Positions 7,336 through 23,368 are shown, counted from the first letter of the stretch. The stretch: 64,000 bases of DNA from Nannochloropsis oceanica (GCA_004519485.1 CP038111.1:1-64000); one strand, 5' to 3'. Translations and numbers: made by a program. The notes: generated by a model from the sequence alone, not told the origin.

Positions 7336-9605
7336 ATGTCAGCACCACCACGTACACCACCTAGCCTCCTACCGATACCGATACACCTCCTCCTCCTCCT
7401 CCTCCTTCCCCTCCTCCTTCTCCCAATACTTACCCACGCCGATCTTCGCGTCATAATCAATGGACACACAAAACTGCATACCATCGACTTGCCTGCCAGT
7501 TTCGGTGCCCGCATCCCTTCCCAAGGCCTCTCGGGCCGACTGGTTGCCGCCTCCTCCTTCCTCGACGCTTGCCCGCCCTCGACTCCTCTGTCCCCCTCAT
7601 TCCCTCCCGTCCTCCCTTCTCCTCTTCCACCACCGAACCTGAGTAGCTCTGGCGGCACGTTTACATTTACCCATCCTCCTTTCCTGGCCTCAACCCCTGA
7701 AAAGGTAGAGGAGGGAAGAGGCACGGCAGAAGGAGAAGGAGGAGGAGGAGGGGAAGGAGGAGGAGAGGGAGAAGGAGGAGGGGAGAGGCAGCCTTTCATC
7801 GTGCTCATTGAACGAAATTTGGAGCAAGCTGATGGGCCTGCTTCTCAGCCTTCCCCCCCCCCGTCCTTCTCCAGCCCCATCTCGGCTGGCGATGGCAGCA
7901 GCAGCAGCACCAGCACCAGCAGCACCGATACGCCGCCCAAGACGAGAAGAAAGATGCTCACTGTAGGAGGAGTGGAAGGAGGGAGGGAAAGAGGGATTGA
8001 AGTAGCAACGGCGACGCAGGTTGCTAAGATAGCTGCAACCGATGGAGGAGGAGGAGGAGGAGGAGGAGGAGGAGAAGGAGGAGAAGGAGGAGGAGGAGGA
8101 GGAGCAGCAGCAGCAGCAGGAGGAGGAGGAGGAGCTGGAGGAGGAGAAGCAGGAGCTGGTTGTACGTTTGAGGAAAAATTGAGGAAGGTAGAGAAAGCGG
8201 GTGCGGCGGCCTTCTTGATATTCGATGCCCAAGAAGGACCTTTGATTCAGACGCGAAGTAAGAGGAAAGGAGGGAGGGGGGAAGGGAGGGAAGGAGGCGC
8301 CGACGGAGGAGAAGCAGTGGTCAGCATTCCCGCGGTACGTGAAAATGGGAAGGAGGGAGGAAGAGAGGGAGGGAGGAAAGAAGAGGGGGGCGAAGGCTTA
8401 TATTAGTGCGCCCCATAAACGTCTACTTCGCCTTATGAAGGTTTTGCCGTATTTCACTTCTCCCCCCTCCCTCCCTCCCTCCCTCCCTCCCTTCCTCCCT
8501 CCCTCCCTCCCTCCCTCCCTCCCTTTCTCTTCCCCAGGTCATGATCAGCCACCAAGCCGGCCTCTACCTCCTCCAGCTCCTCCCTTCCACTCCCTCTCCC
8601 CCTTCCTCCCCCCTTGACATCCACGTTGTCATCGACGACAAGGAGCCATTTCCCATCCTGTTGTCTACGCCTAACCTGGGCTTGCTCTCCCTCCTCCTTG
8701 CTGTCATTGTCCTCCTCGTCCTCGGGGCCGCCGTCCTCTTCCTCCCCCCCGCCCTAGTCCAACGGCTCATGCGAGAACGATTGGAGAGGCGAGGGAGGGA
8801 GGGAGGGAGGGAGGGAGGGAGGGAGGGGGAGGGGGTCATGCCGCTGTCGGATGTGCTGGCCTTGCCCACTGTGTGTGTGAAGAGGAGTTGGGGGAGCCCT
8901 TCCTCCCTCGCGCCCTCCCTCGACGCCTCGTCCTCATCCACGGCAACAGTCGACGAGGAGGAGGAAGAGGCGGAGGAAGGGGGGGAGGGGAAGGGGGGAG
9001 GGAAAGAGGAGGAGGAGGAACGATGCTCCATCTGCTTGGAGGCGTTCGTGGAGGGCGAGACTTTGAAAGCCCTTCCGTGCCGCCACGCTTTCCATTCCGG
9101 GTGAGAAGGAGGGAGGGAGGGAGGGAGGGAGGGAGGGAGGGAGGGAGGGAGGAAAGGAAGGTGGGCGGCACAATGCATCCCCTCAGCTAATGCAACCTCC
9201 CCTTTCTCCTGTCATTGTATTGGACTATGTACACTCATCCCTCCCTCCCTCCCTCCCTCCCTCCCCAGCTGCATCACTCCGTGGCTCACAGAGCGCGTAC
9301 GAACATGTCCCCTCTGCAAAATGCTTGTTACCTCCTCCTTGTCCTCGTCCTCCATCAACTCCTCCTCCTCTTCCCTTCTATCCTCCGTTCCTCTCTCCTC
9401 TTTCTCATCTTCCTCTTCGTCCTTCTGTCCCTCCGGCCCTGCCTCCTCCGCTTCCTCGTCCTCGCTACCCCCCTCCCTTCTTCCTAGCTCCTCCTCCACC
9501 TCCTATCCCTCCACCACCGCCTCCTCTTCCTCCCCTTCCTTCTTGTCCCCTCTCCCTCCTCCTCAACCCCTGTCTTCCGGAGAGGCCGCGAGTATCGACC
9601 TGTAA
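7336..9605 (+). CDS. PA-TM-RING E3 ubiquitin ligase (RNF13/Goliath/RMR type)
   Basis: Exons 7336-8334, 8538-9100 and 9269-9605 give 632 residues. An N-terminal leucine-rich signal peptide (about 13-35) leads into a protease-associated domain. The domain's typical pieces are visible: CTFEEKLRKVEKAGAAAFLI, and VSIPAV spliced to MISHQAGLYLL. A single membrane helix follows (about LLSLLLAVIVLLVLGAAVLF). The cytosolic tail has a RING-H2 finger CSICLEAF...CRHAFHSGC...CPLC, whose last three zinc ligands lie in exon 3. Such proteins sit in endosomal or vacuolar membranes, bind cargo or lumenal ligands through the PA domain and ubiquitinate targets on the cytosolic side. Both PA and RING are interrupted by introns. 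Long Gly/Glu and Ser tracts (from GGA and TCC repeats) lengthen the linkers and the C-terminus. Confidence 0.87.
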
Positions 9606-9797
9606 GGAAAGTCGCTTGGACGCTTGAAGGAGGGAGAGGGGGAGGGAGGGAGGACTCGCAGAGGTCTACGGGGAGGATTCTTGACCAGGGAGGTAGGAGA
9701 GACGGTGAGACAGTGAAGACAAATAATGCATTGTAGCCACAAATAGGATTGATAAACAACCAAAGGGGTGATGAATAAGCCTGAAAGTGAATAGTAG

Positions 9798-9829
<32 letters not shown>

Positions 9830-10499
9830 AAATATATCAATAATCGAGGGGGCATGAGTAAGATCGTGCATCCAAAGAAATCAATCACGAAGAACGAAGC
9901 TGACGAGTGACTGGTATGTAACAAGATGGAAGGACGCAAGGAAGGAAGGAAATCTTTCATTTTTTATTTTTTTTCCGTTTAGCGCCAGAAGAGGGAGGAA
10001 GGAGCAGGACGGAGGGAGGAGAAGAACATGCGCGGACCTCCCCTACCCCCTTTCTGCCCCTTGACCAAGCATCCAATACACGAGAAAATATGCACAACCA
10101 CCACTATCGTGCGGATTACGACGACGTGGACGGCGAAAGGCATGCCACAACGCGACGCCCGAGCCGCGGTTTTAGCGATTGCCTTGCGGTACGTAAAGCA
10201 CCCAAAGCGGACGAAAAAAGGAAGGATGGACGGCGTAGAGGGAGATGGATCTCCCGATAGCTATGCAACCAAATCAACCTCAATAAACCACCGCGACGGC
10301 AAAGACACCCCTTTCCTGCTGCTGCATGTCTGGGTTAGTTTGCTCCTTGTTTAAGGTAACAAGGACAAGGCTTCCGTTGTAAATTGTAGGTGGTTGATAC
10401 TATACGATCGATCTGTCATGCGCGAGCTGCCCATTCTCACCATCCCCAATCCTCCCCCACCATCTCTACCTCCAGCACGCACGGACGTAGGACCTCGAG
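9606..10499. other. Intergenic region with a TA microsatellite
   Basis: It contains the 3' flank of the RING gene, a (TA)n tract at 9798-9826 and about 500 bases of mixed sequence ahead of the adenylosuccinate synthetase ATG. Short open frames here show no recognisable protein. Confidence 0.5.
9798..9826. repeat. (TA)n microsatellite
   Basis: An uninterrupted alternating T/A run of 29 bases between the RING ligase and adenylosuccinate synthetase genes. Confidence 0.95.
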
Positions 10500-14460
<3,961 letters not shown>

Positions 14461-15292
14461 GTGTGGTGGATGGAGAGGTTGGAGGGAACAGCTGGCGCTT
14501 TCATTGAAGAGAGTGAGGAGGAGGACGAGGAGACAGCTCTGAGCCTTCGGTGTATGTATGTGTGAATGTGAGTGTGTGTGTGTATGCGAGAGAGAGAGAA
14601 AGAGGATTCGCCCTCCTGCCCCCTCACTCTTGCCTTTTCCTCTGTCGCTTTCTCCGATGTGTGGGGAAAGCGAGCGCGGGTGTGGGGAGGGAGGGGGGAA
14701 AGGGAGGGAGGGAAGGAGGGAAGGAGGGGGGGAAGTGAGGGGGGAAAGGAGGGTGTGTCTGTGTGTATGTGAGAAGGGGAAGATGGTAATTTATAGTGAG
14801 AGAAAGAAGAGGGAAGATGGCACTCTAGTGACGAGGAGGGAAGAAAGAAAGGAAGGAGGGAAGAAAGGAAGAAAGGAAGAAAGAATTACGGAATGAAGGG
14901 AGGATGTATGTGCGTGTGAAGAGAGGAGATAAATCGGGCATGACGAAGAGAGAACGAATCGATGCTTGGACCGAGTGGCGTGAAGAGAGACGACGAAAGA
15001 GGAGGAGCAGGAGGAGGAGGAGGAGGGAAAAAGGAAAGAATGGAGACGACGACGAGGGAGGAAAGGTCTTCAAGAAGGGGAAAGAGTGAAAAACACTCGC
15101 AAGAGCCCAAAAATCGTTAAAAAGAAAAGAAGAAGACAAGCTGCAGCCGAGCCTCCCCCCCCCAAACGCACATAGTGACTGTTTTTTCCATACACTGACA
15201 TATGTAGACACACATGCATATCTACTCGTACAAATATATGCAAATATTCTTCGCTTCTTCCCTTCCTCCCTTCCTCCCGTCCTCCCTCCTCA
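14461..15292. other. Intergenic region between convergent ADSS and ankyrin-repeat genes
   Basis: 3' flanks of both genes. It contains TGTG-rich sequence near 14550-14580, purine-rich GGGA/GAAA sequence (about 14690-15070) and no credible gene. Confidence 0.55.
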
Positions 15293-16691
15293 TCACCTCA
15301 TGCCCATGTATCCCTCAATCCACTCTCTGAACAGCTCCTGCGATAATCCCTCCCCTCCCTCCGTCTCACTCACCACAAAGCGTAATACAGCTTTCCTCTT
15401 CCTCTCCTCCTCCCTCTCCTCCTCCTCCTCCTCTTCCTCCTCCTCCTCCCTTCCTTCCCTCTCCTCCTTCCTCACCTCCATTTTGGTCCTCCCCATCTTC
15501 TCTCCTTCCACACATCTACTTCTCACCATCTTCCCCCCCTCCCCTGCGAACACCACCCGCGATCTCAACCGTTGCCCCTCCCTCCCCCCCTCCCGTCCTT
15601 CCTCCATCCTCCGAAGTTTCCAGATCATGTACCTCCTCTCCTCCCCCACCACCAGCTGCACACACCCTTCTTGTCCCCATCCCTCCCCCACCTCTCTCGC
15701 CGTCCTTCCATCCCTATCCCTGATTTCGACATCCACCTGCTGCCCTCCCTCCCTCTCTCCCTCCCTCCCCCCCTCCAGTAGGAGACCCACAACTTTCTCC
15801 CTCCCTCGCTCGCAGGCATGGTGCAGGGCCGTTTTCCCGTAACGGTCGCGGGCGTTAACATCACTGCCACCATGACGAAGAAAGAGACGGACAATCTGCT
15901 CGTACCCGAGGGCGCAACTACAGAGACAGGGAGGGAGTGAGGGATGGAAGGAGGGAGGAAGGAGGGAGGATGATTGGGTGTAGACGGCCTTGTGAATGAC
16001 TCCTCTTATCCCACTTCCGCCTCTGATCCCTATCTAAACTCTCTCCCTCCCTCTATTCGTTCCCCCACCTCCTCCTTTACCTTCATCTTCACTCACCTGC
16101 GCATCAGAAATGTCATGCCTGCCCCTCCTCCACGAAATCCCTCCTCCTCCTCGTCCTCTTCCTCCTCCTCCTTTACTTCCACCTCACCCCTTTCTCCTTC
16201 TTCTCCTCTTTCTCGTCCACGAGACCCACTCCTCCTCTTCCTCCTCCGCCTCCTCCCACCAACCAAACATGAGGAAGGAAGGAAAGAAGGACAATCCCTC
16301 CCTCCCATTACATCAACCCCTCTCTCCAACAGTAACTCCACAATCTTCACACTCGCCCCAGATGTGACTAGGGTCCAGTACAAGGCATTACGCCGATGAA
16401 AGTCAACCGCATTAACATGCGCATTCCGGTCTAACAAAAGACGGCATACTAGGTATTGCCCCCACTGGCAAGCATGCATGAGTGGAGTGCGTCCTTGGGT
16501 GTCACGGGCATTAAGTGTCTCGCAGGAGGATTCAAGGAAATGGTTGACTAGGGAGACGGCACCGCTAAGAAGGAATGAAAGATGGAAGATCGATGGTCAA
16601 ATTGGCTGGGAACTGACGATTAAAGGAAGGCGGGGGATAGGAAGGGAAAGAGGCGGGCTTACCGAGCGGCGGCTTGGTGGATCGATGTCAT
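15293..16691 (-). CDS. Ankyrin-repeat protein
   Basis: Exons 16691-16663, 16564-16097 and 15917-15293 give 373 residues. At least three or four ankyrin repeats can be read: the first spans the exon 1-2 junction (IHQAAARGAVSLVNHFL), then NARDTQGRTPLMHACQWGQY, then VNAVDFHRRNALYWTLV, and, beginning at the exon 3 start, YEQIVRLFLRHGGSDVNARD followed by YGKTALHHACE. After the repeats the protein becomes charged and low in complexity (Glu/Arg runs from GGA repeats) and ends near FREWIEGYMGMR. A long charged insert separates the third and fourth repeats. Ankyrin repeats mediate protein binding, but no catalytic domain is present, so the partner and role are unknown. The start ATG is the first one in frame and makes a natural capping helix. 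Confidence 0.85.
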
Positions 16692-17454
16692 GCTGGTTGT
16701 AAAATGGCGGCGGTGCCGGAAGAAGGAACAAAGACGATGGCGTCTGCAGATTAAAATCTGTGTAACATGCGCGAAATTATAATGTAAGTGTGTCGATGTG
16801 GGTGCACAAAGAGAAGGGTGTTTCGGGTACGTCACGAACGGCATGCAAGCAAAGGCAACGAACGCCCTAAATTCCATATACACCTTCTGCAAGGCGGACA
16901 GCGAAATCACGCCGCGCACATAGCAGAAAGGAAACGGTCTGATATGATTGAAGAGAAGCATGACTGTCTATGCGTTTTAAGTGGTGAGCGAGGAGGGATG
17001 AATGTGCGCTGGTAAGGTAATAATTACGTCGAGGGAAAGAAGGGGAGGAGAACGCTCAGCAACCGTTATTCAAACGTTTTCCTCACCATACGACACATTG
17101 AGGGCTCCCCAAAAAAATACGACATCTTTTCATGAAATGCCCGCACTCCGAAGTTTACATTTCCTTTGATCTCAGCTTTCACGTTATTTTCTTTCACTCG
17201 CCTGCTCTCATCTCGCTTTCCCACGAACAGACACATAATTTGAATTCAATAGTTTTCCTCCCTCATCTTCCACTTCTTCCATGTCCCCACAGTAAACATT
17301 TTTTTTCTTTGAAGATTCTCGTTCCTCGTGTGTACGATCCTGCCCCTCCTTTCCATCCCCGGCCACTAACTTAGTGCCTATTTCAGTTCTTACTGATCTA
17401 ATACACAGTCCTCTCTCCCTCCCTCCCTCCCCTTCCCCCCTTCACCCCTCTTAT
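16692..17454. other. Intergenic region upstream of the ankyrin gene and 3' of the F-box gene
   Basis: Mixed sequence of about 760 bases without repeats or a recognisable gene. The part nearest 16692 should hold the promoter of the ankyrin-repeat gene. Confidence 0.45.
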
Positions 17455-18782
17455 TTACCACATGGAGACCCTGTGAAACATGAAGGGGGCATACGCCGGC
17501 TTGTGTGCAACTGGTGTCGCCGTCGGGTCATTGTATGGCACGCTCGAATGCTCCTCCATCGCCAGCTCCGTAAACTTCCCCCCCCTCCCTCCCTCCCTCC
17601 CTGCCCCCCTCTCTCCGATTTCCAACCGGAAATTAATCAAGGAGTAAGATGTCCGAATCTGACAATAAATCTCTTTCTTGTGCGTCCAATACACACCCTC
17701 GCTCAATTCCTTCTTCTTATTGCTGGTGGTCACCCCTCCCTCCCTCCCACCCTCCCTCCTTTCCACCTGCGCTCGCACACAGGCCGCGGAGGAGGACGAG
17801 GGTAAGGACGAGGACGAGGACATGAAGGAGGAAGGGTGCGCTGATCCCCAATCTTTGAATAGTCGCACGGCTTCGGAGGGAGGGAGGTAGAGCAAGGCGT
17901 AGACCAGACGTCCGTTGGGGAGGAAGCGCAGGTAGCGATAGTACTTGACTTCCAGAATGGAGCCCGGGGTGATCTCGGTCCACATGTCCTATCAAGGAGG
18001 GAGAGAGGGAGGGAGGGAGAGAGGGAGGAGTGAGGAGATGAAGTGCGGGAAAGGAACGGATTGAGTGGTACGTTGCTCATAGGAAGGGGTCAGGAGGGAG
18101 GGAGGGAGGGAGGGAGGGAGGGTACCTTCATCGGTTTCTTAATGTAGCTCGACAGGAGGAAATACAAGCCATTGGTCCTTACTCTAGGGCGGGTGAAAAG
18201 CATCTTCTTCCAGCTGCCGTTAAAGCGGGCGGGGTTGAGGCGTTTGGTGCGGGACTGCGGCGAGCGAGCGAGGGAGGGAGGGAGGGAAGGAAGGTGTGTG
18301 AGCGTCACAGCCGTAGACAAGTGAACATAGAACACTATTTCCTCGCTGCACACTGTCCTCCTTCCCTACCTTCCTCCCTCCTTCCCTCCCTCTCTCGCTA
18401 CCTGGTCCAGATACACTCTCTCGCAATGTGCCTGACAAACCCGTTCAGTGAATAATGGCCGCCACCGCGTGGAAGTCAGAGTAGATGTCACCCCTGAATC
18501 AATGTCCAGAAACAGCAAGATCCGCACCAGCATTTCGTCTGGCAAGGCCGAGGCATAGTCTATTTCGGCCTTAGGGGGTCGTTGGTAGCGTGGGGGCTGC
18601 AAGGACGAGGAAGAGGAAGAGGATAGGATGCCGCCTCCGATCGTGGTAGTGGAGGACACTGATGCGGCCGTCGTGCCGACGGGGGTTGTCGATCTTTCTT
18701 CCGAAGAGGGAATGGAGGAGGAGGGAAAAGAGGACGAGGACGAAGAAGAGGAGGACTGCCGTTGCTTGTCCTTTTTGTCCAT
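17455..18782 (-). CDS. F-box protein of the FBXO9/Hrt3 type
   Basis: Exons 18782-18402, 18254-18126 and 17988-17455 give 347 residues. After a Ser-rich N-terminus comes an F-box (about 78-115: ALPDEMLVRILLFLD...STRWRPLF), the Skp1-binding part of SCF ubiquitin ligases. Exon 2 and early exon 3 carry the block that marks the FBXO9/Hrt3 family: RVRTNGLYFLLSSYIKKPMK joined to DMWTEITPG, then VKYYRYLRFLPNGRLVYALL. The beta-rich C-terminus (VYWTHKKEIYCQIRT...INFRLEI) is also as expected. FBXO9 relatives act as SCF substrate adaptors. The TPR/MIT-like N-terminal region of animal FBXO9 is not present. The third exon contains an in-frame GGGA-derived Arg/Glu/Gly stretch that might instead be a short intron. 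Confidence 0.82.
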
Positions 18783-19611
18783 GCCTGATGCTGATGACTC
18801 ACAGGGAGGGAGGCGGGGGAAGTATAGTTTATAGTATTGCTAGGTGTGACGACAACCAGGAACCCCAGCACAGGCGGCCAGACGACAAGATTCTAACAGC
18901 CGGTCCTGTGGGTGTTGTGTATGCATGTGCGGAGGAGCAGTAAGTGGCGGCGTTCATAGTGCAAGGCCAGGGGCGGCCAAAAGGAGGGCATGCATGACTT
19001 GATTGGTATACGTTGTCGAGCTGTGCTGAGAAGCGCATCGTCTCAAACCAAAAAGTCATGAGTTGCTAGTACACGCGCATTTCATTGACTTTGGTGTCAA
19101 CCCCCCGGGCACGCAGGTAGCAAGTACTACATGAGAAGTATGCAGCAGTGGTGGTGTTTTAGTGCGTGGACGGATACTGAGAGGCATTTTGCTTTGTCTC
19201 AGAGTCTCAGTCATTGCACCCCCGCCTCCCCGGCTCTTTCATCTCGAGCTCTCCATACTCTATCCCCACGACAATCTTGCACGCTACCCACAGACAGCGG
19301 CAGGGACAAAAGTCATCTACGCACCTGATACCCCCTCCCAAGCGGCACGGGCGGCGTGGCTTCTGCTTGACAGCACAAAGCTCCCCTCTGCCTCCTTTCT
19401 CCGACACATATAATGCACATTCATGCATGCCCCCCGCCCGCAGGGCTGTCCTCCAGGCTCACCACCAGCACCCCCACCTCCATTCCCACATGGCGTACCT
19501 CTTGGATGTTCATTCCATGCCGAAGCCACATCACGGTCTACAGCGGACTCGACATCTCTCTCACCTCTATTTCACACCTCGCTCCCTAGTATACAGTCTC
19601 GACTCCTCACC
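18783..19611. promoter_or_regulatory. Divergent intergenic region, F-box gene (-) and thioredoxin (+)
   Basis: An 829-base gap between two divergent starts. It must contain both promoters. Sequence is mixed, with no recognised core motif and no credible open frame. Confidence 0.45.
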
Positions 19612-20325
19612 ATGACGAACATATGCATCGGTCCCTTCTGTGTGCCTCTCGGCGCGCTTATCCCTTTCCTTTTCGTCCTCTTCCGGGTGGCATTATCTTG
19701 GTTTAAAGATCGTCTAGGTGCCGGTTCCCCAGAGGAGCAAGCCTTGGCCGCCATGCCCCGCCCGCCCGCGGTGAATAAGCGCACGTGGACTGATTCCTCC
19801 ATCGTCCACATCACTGACGTCGCCCACTTGGCCAAGATCCGGGCACAGGCTAGAGAGGCGGGCGTACCGGTGGTGATTGATTTCACAGCCACCTGGTGTG
19901 GGCCATGCCGGACGATTGCGCCTGTCTTTGAGGAATTGAGGTATGTATGCATGTATATATATAAATGTACCGGACCGACAGAGTGAAAGATTATTGATTT
20001 GGTGCTCTTAAGCTATCCTCTCCGTCGATTAACGATGATTTTATTTTTCTGTCATGTTCCGTTGCTAACACTCCTCTCTCCCTCTCACAGCCAGCAGTAC
20101 AATGCCGCCTTTCTGAAGGTCGACATTGACGAAGCTGACGACGTCGCCCAAGCTTTTGCCATCCGTTCCATGCCCACCTTTGTATTCCTCAGGCCTAAGG
20201 ATGGCCTAGAGGAAGAGATTCGGTTTTCGGGCGCTAACAAACCCAAGCTGGAGGGATTGGTTCGCGCGACTTGCGCGGCGGTCGTGAGGGACGGGACGGA
20301 GGAGGAAGACAAGAAGAGCAAGTAG
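19612..20325 (+). CDS. Membrane-anchored thioredoxin-like protein
   Basis: Exons 19612-19940 and 20091-20325 (187 residues). The thioredoxin fold carries the redox motif WCGPC (95-99) in the usual setting [14 protein letters not shown], and the cis-proline motif SMPTFVFL lies in exon 2. Ahead of the fold is a hydrophobic segment (about 10-31: [21 protein letters not shown]), which reads as a signal anchor, so the domain is probably tethered to a membrane rather than free. Thioredoxins reduce protein disulfides. The WCGPC active site implies reducing activity and differs from the CxHC typical of PDI. The intron splits the domain between its second helix and third strand. Which membrane is unclear. 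Confidence 0.88.
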
Positions 20326-20800
20326 AAGAAATGAGTGAGGGAAAGAGGGGGTGTACTTGTAGTGTGTGTAGCCGTAGAGACACTGAGTCCATGGAGTGAC
20401 CGAAAGAAGTATAATTATATGAAACAAAAGCGCAAGGGATTCTTTGAGCTTAGACCACTTGTAGGGAAAATATTTTTGAAAATAAAACAAAATATGCTTT
20501 CTTGCAAGGGCGATCGGTAGTAGGGAACAGTTTGCTCGATGCATTTGGTCGTAAGCTTATTTACTAAGAAAGGCCGACAAAATAAATAATAGGTTGAAGC
20601 GATACGCCATACCTTCAACTCCTCACTCACATATCACCATTTAGCACTCATGGAAAGCACTCTAATCCACGTCCACTTATGCATCCACATTACAGCATAC
20701 CCCACAGGACTAGCCTTATTGTGCCAACCAGCTAAACCGCTTTCTCGCTTTGTTCCAACTCTCAAACGACGCTGTGCTGGACTGCACCCGTCAACGAGAG
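20326..20800. promoter_or_regulatory. Intergenic region between thioredoxin and MFS transporter genes
   Basis: About 475 bases of A/T-richer mixed sequence holding the thioredoxin 3' flank and the MFS promoter. Nothing else was recognised. Confidence 0.4.
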
Positions 20801-23368
20801 ATGATGATGATGAAGAAGAAGCTGCCTTTGCTCTTGCTATGCATGGTACTAGCTCTATATAGCATCGCTGCCACCACCGTCAGCACCTCTACGACGTCTG
20901 CACAATTCTCTCCTTCTCCTAGAAGTTCCAAACCCCGTCGCCGTTCGCCAGCCCATTCCCTACCCATACTCCCCTTGCAAGCACGACGTGGCGGTGCCGC
21001 CGTGAAGCCCAAGAGGGCTGCAGCTAGCGCCACAAAAGACAAGAAAATCTCGCTGGTCTACCCCATCTTGGCGGCGTACCTCTATAATCTTAGGTATTGT
21101 GCCATGATTGGATTTGTCTGCTGCGTCGCCTTTCCTCACAACCCGCTCTTGTTCCCCTCTCACCCACCCACCCTCCTTAAATGCAGCATTGGATTCACTG
21201 TCCCTGTACTGCCGAAGATAATCAATATGCTCGTCAATGACGGTGATCCTAAGGTAAGGCTTTCCCCCCCCCCCATTACTATTTTCCACTATTTCCGCTA
21301 TCTCTCTTCATACATATATGTCCTGTTTCCCGAATCTTCTGCAATGGGGCCGTTGGAATGCTCCCCCCTCCTTCCCGTCCCTCTCATCTCCCTCCTTCCC
21401 TCCCTCTCTGCCTCCTTCAGGTATCACCCGCGTCCGCCCGCATGTACGGCCTGGTGCAAGCAACCGACCAAGCAGTCACGTTCCTCCTTGTGAATGGTGC
21501 GTGCCTCCTGTCGGACAAATATGGAAGGCGCCCTTTGATGGCCTTAGCCAACGTGGGCTTGGGCACAGGTAGGTGGTAGGTAGGTAGGTAGGTAGGTAGG
21601 AAGGGAGGAAATAGATTAAGTGCCACGAGTACGGCCTGATTTTTCAACACCCTCTTCTTCCTTCTCCTCCTCCGTCTCCTTTGCTTCTCCCAAGGTCAAC
21701 TAATCGCTTCCCTCGCCACCAACCCCCGCCTCCTCCTCCTCGGTGCGGCCATCGACGGTGCCACCTCCTTCTCCTACCCTCTTGCTCAGTCCTATATCGC
21801 GGATATCACCCCGCCTTCCTCCCTCCCTCAGGCCCTCGGTCTTTTCCAGGGCGTGGCCACCGGTGGTGCCTTCCTCCTCGGCATTCCTCTCTCTGGTTTA
21901 ATCGCCGCTAAAAAGGGTCTAAGACTCTCTTTGTACATAGCGTGAGTATATACCTGCCCTCCCCATCTTTCCGCCTCTCCCTTCCTCCTTCCGGGCATCA
22001 AGGCCTCGCTCCTCTTTAGCTTTGAAAGAAAAGACAGCGCGACATTTCACCAACTCACCATCTATACCCTCCCTCCCTCCCTCCCTCCCTGCCTTCCTCT
22101 AGCGCGGGTATCTGCGCCACTAATGTCCTCTTCATTAGTGCCGCCCTCCCTGAATCCCTCCCTCCCTCCCTCCGCCGTGCGGATGCGTCTTTGCTTGAGG
22201 CAAACGTCTGGGGAGCCGTTAGGACGGTAGCCACCAACCCCTTCATTGCTCTTTGTTCGCTCACCTACTTCCTCCTCCATCTGGCACTCAATGGACTGCA
22301 GGTAGGCAGGAAGGAAGGAAGGAAGGAAGGAAGGGAGGGCGAAGGAGAAAGGGAGGGAGAGGGGGGAGACGAATGTGTTGTGAGAACCGACATGCTTTTT
22401 ATCGCCCGTTTCTCGTCCCCCTCCCTCCCTCCCTCCCTCCCTCCCTCCCTCCCTCCCTCTCTCCATCCCTCCCTCCCTCCTTCCCTCCCTCCCTCCCTCC
22501 CCCCTTCCCTTGCAGATCAATTTTGTCAACTACAGTCAATACAAATTTGGGTGGAACGTTGCACAGTCCTCTGCCTCCCTCTGCCTCATCTTCATCTTCA
22601 CGGCGCTCTTTCCCCGCCTCCTACTCCCCCTCTTAGGGATCCGACAGGCCATTCAGTAAGTTGGTGGTTGTCGTTGTCCTTCCTCCCTTCACCCCCCCTC
22701 TCGTCCCTTCCTCCCTTCACCCTGCTCTCCCGTCCCTCCCTCCCTTCACCCCCCCTCCCGTCCCTCCCTCCCTCCATCCCCCCTTCCTTCCCTCCCTCCC
22801 TATGCCTCATCTTCACCTGCACGGCTTTCTTTCCCCGCCTCCTCCGCCCGCCCTTGGGAATCTGACGAGTGGATGATTCATTCAAAAATACAAACATCCC
22901 TCCCTTCCCCTCCCTTCCTCTTCCCGGCTCCCTGGTTCGAATTTTGAATTTGAAATTTGAATGTCATCCTTCCTCTGTCCCTCCCCTTCCCTTAGACTCT
23001 GCTCCTGCCTCTTTGCTGTCGGTTTCACCACCCTCGGGCTCGCTACCACCACCCCCGTCGTTCTTCTCTCCCTCATCATCATCGCTGCGGGCTCCGTTTC
23101 CCTCCCTGCCACTTTGGCCCTGCTGACCAACCAGGCCCCCCCTAGCGAGAAGGGCAGCCTCAACGGCGCCGCTGATACTGTACGCACCCTTTCCTCCGCC
23201 ATTGGCTTCCCACTCATGACTTCGGTATTTGCCTACTTCATCTCGGAGAAAGCGCCATTTCAGTTACCGGGAGCGGCGTTGTTTTTAGGGGCGGCCGTAA
23301 GTGTGCTCGCCTTTGTGAGTCTGCAGGTGGCCTTGAGGTACCATGATCACCACGACAAGTCTGTGTAG
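20801..23368 (+). CDS. Major facilitator superfamily transporter
   Basis: Seven exons give 488 residues: 20801-21093, 21187-21253, 21421-21568, 21695-21941, 22103-22301, 22516-22655 and 22996-23368. The fold is an MFS carrier with about 12 hydrophobic segments. The loop 2-3 signature is readable as GACLLSDKYGRRPLMALANV, close to the family GxxxDrxGRrp motif. Helix 4-5 reads GAAIDGATSFSYPLAQSYIA, as in TetA/MFSD14-type carriers. The N-terminus (MMMMKKKLPLLLLCMVLALY followed by a Ser/Arg-rich, acid-poor stretch to about residue 80) looks like a signal peptide plus transit peptide. A plastid or other endomembrane location is therefore possible. The substrate cannot be deduced. Of four consecutive ATGs I took the first. 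Confidence 0.87.

Noticed and set aside
10028-10354. Open frame between the RING ligase and ADSS
   Set aside because: It has no recognisable domain and lies in the expected promoter region.
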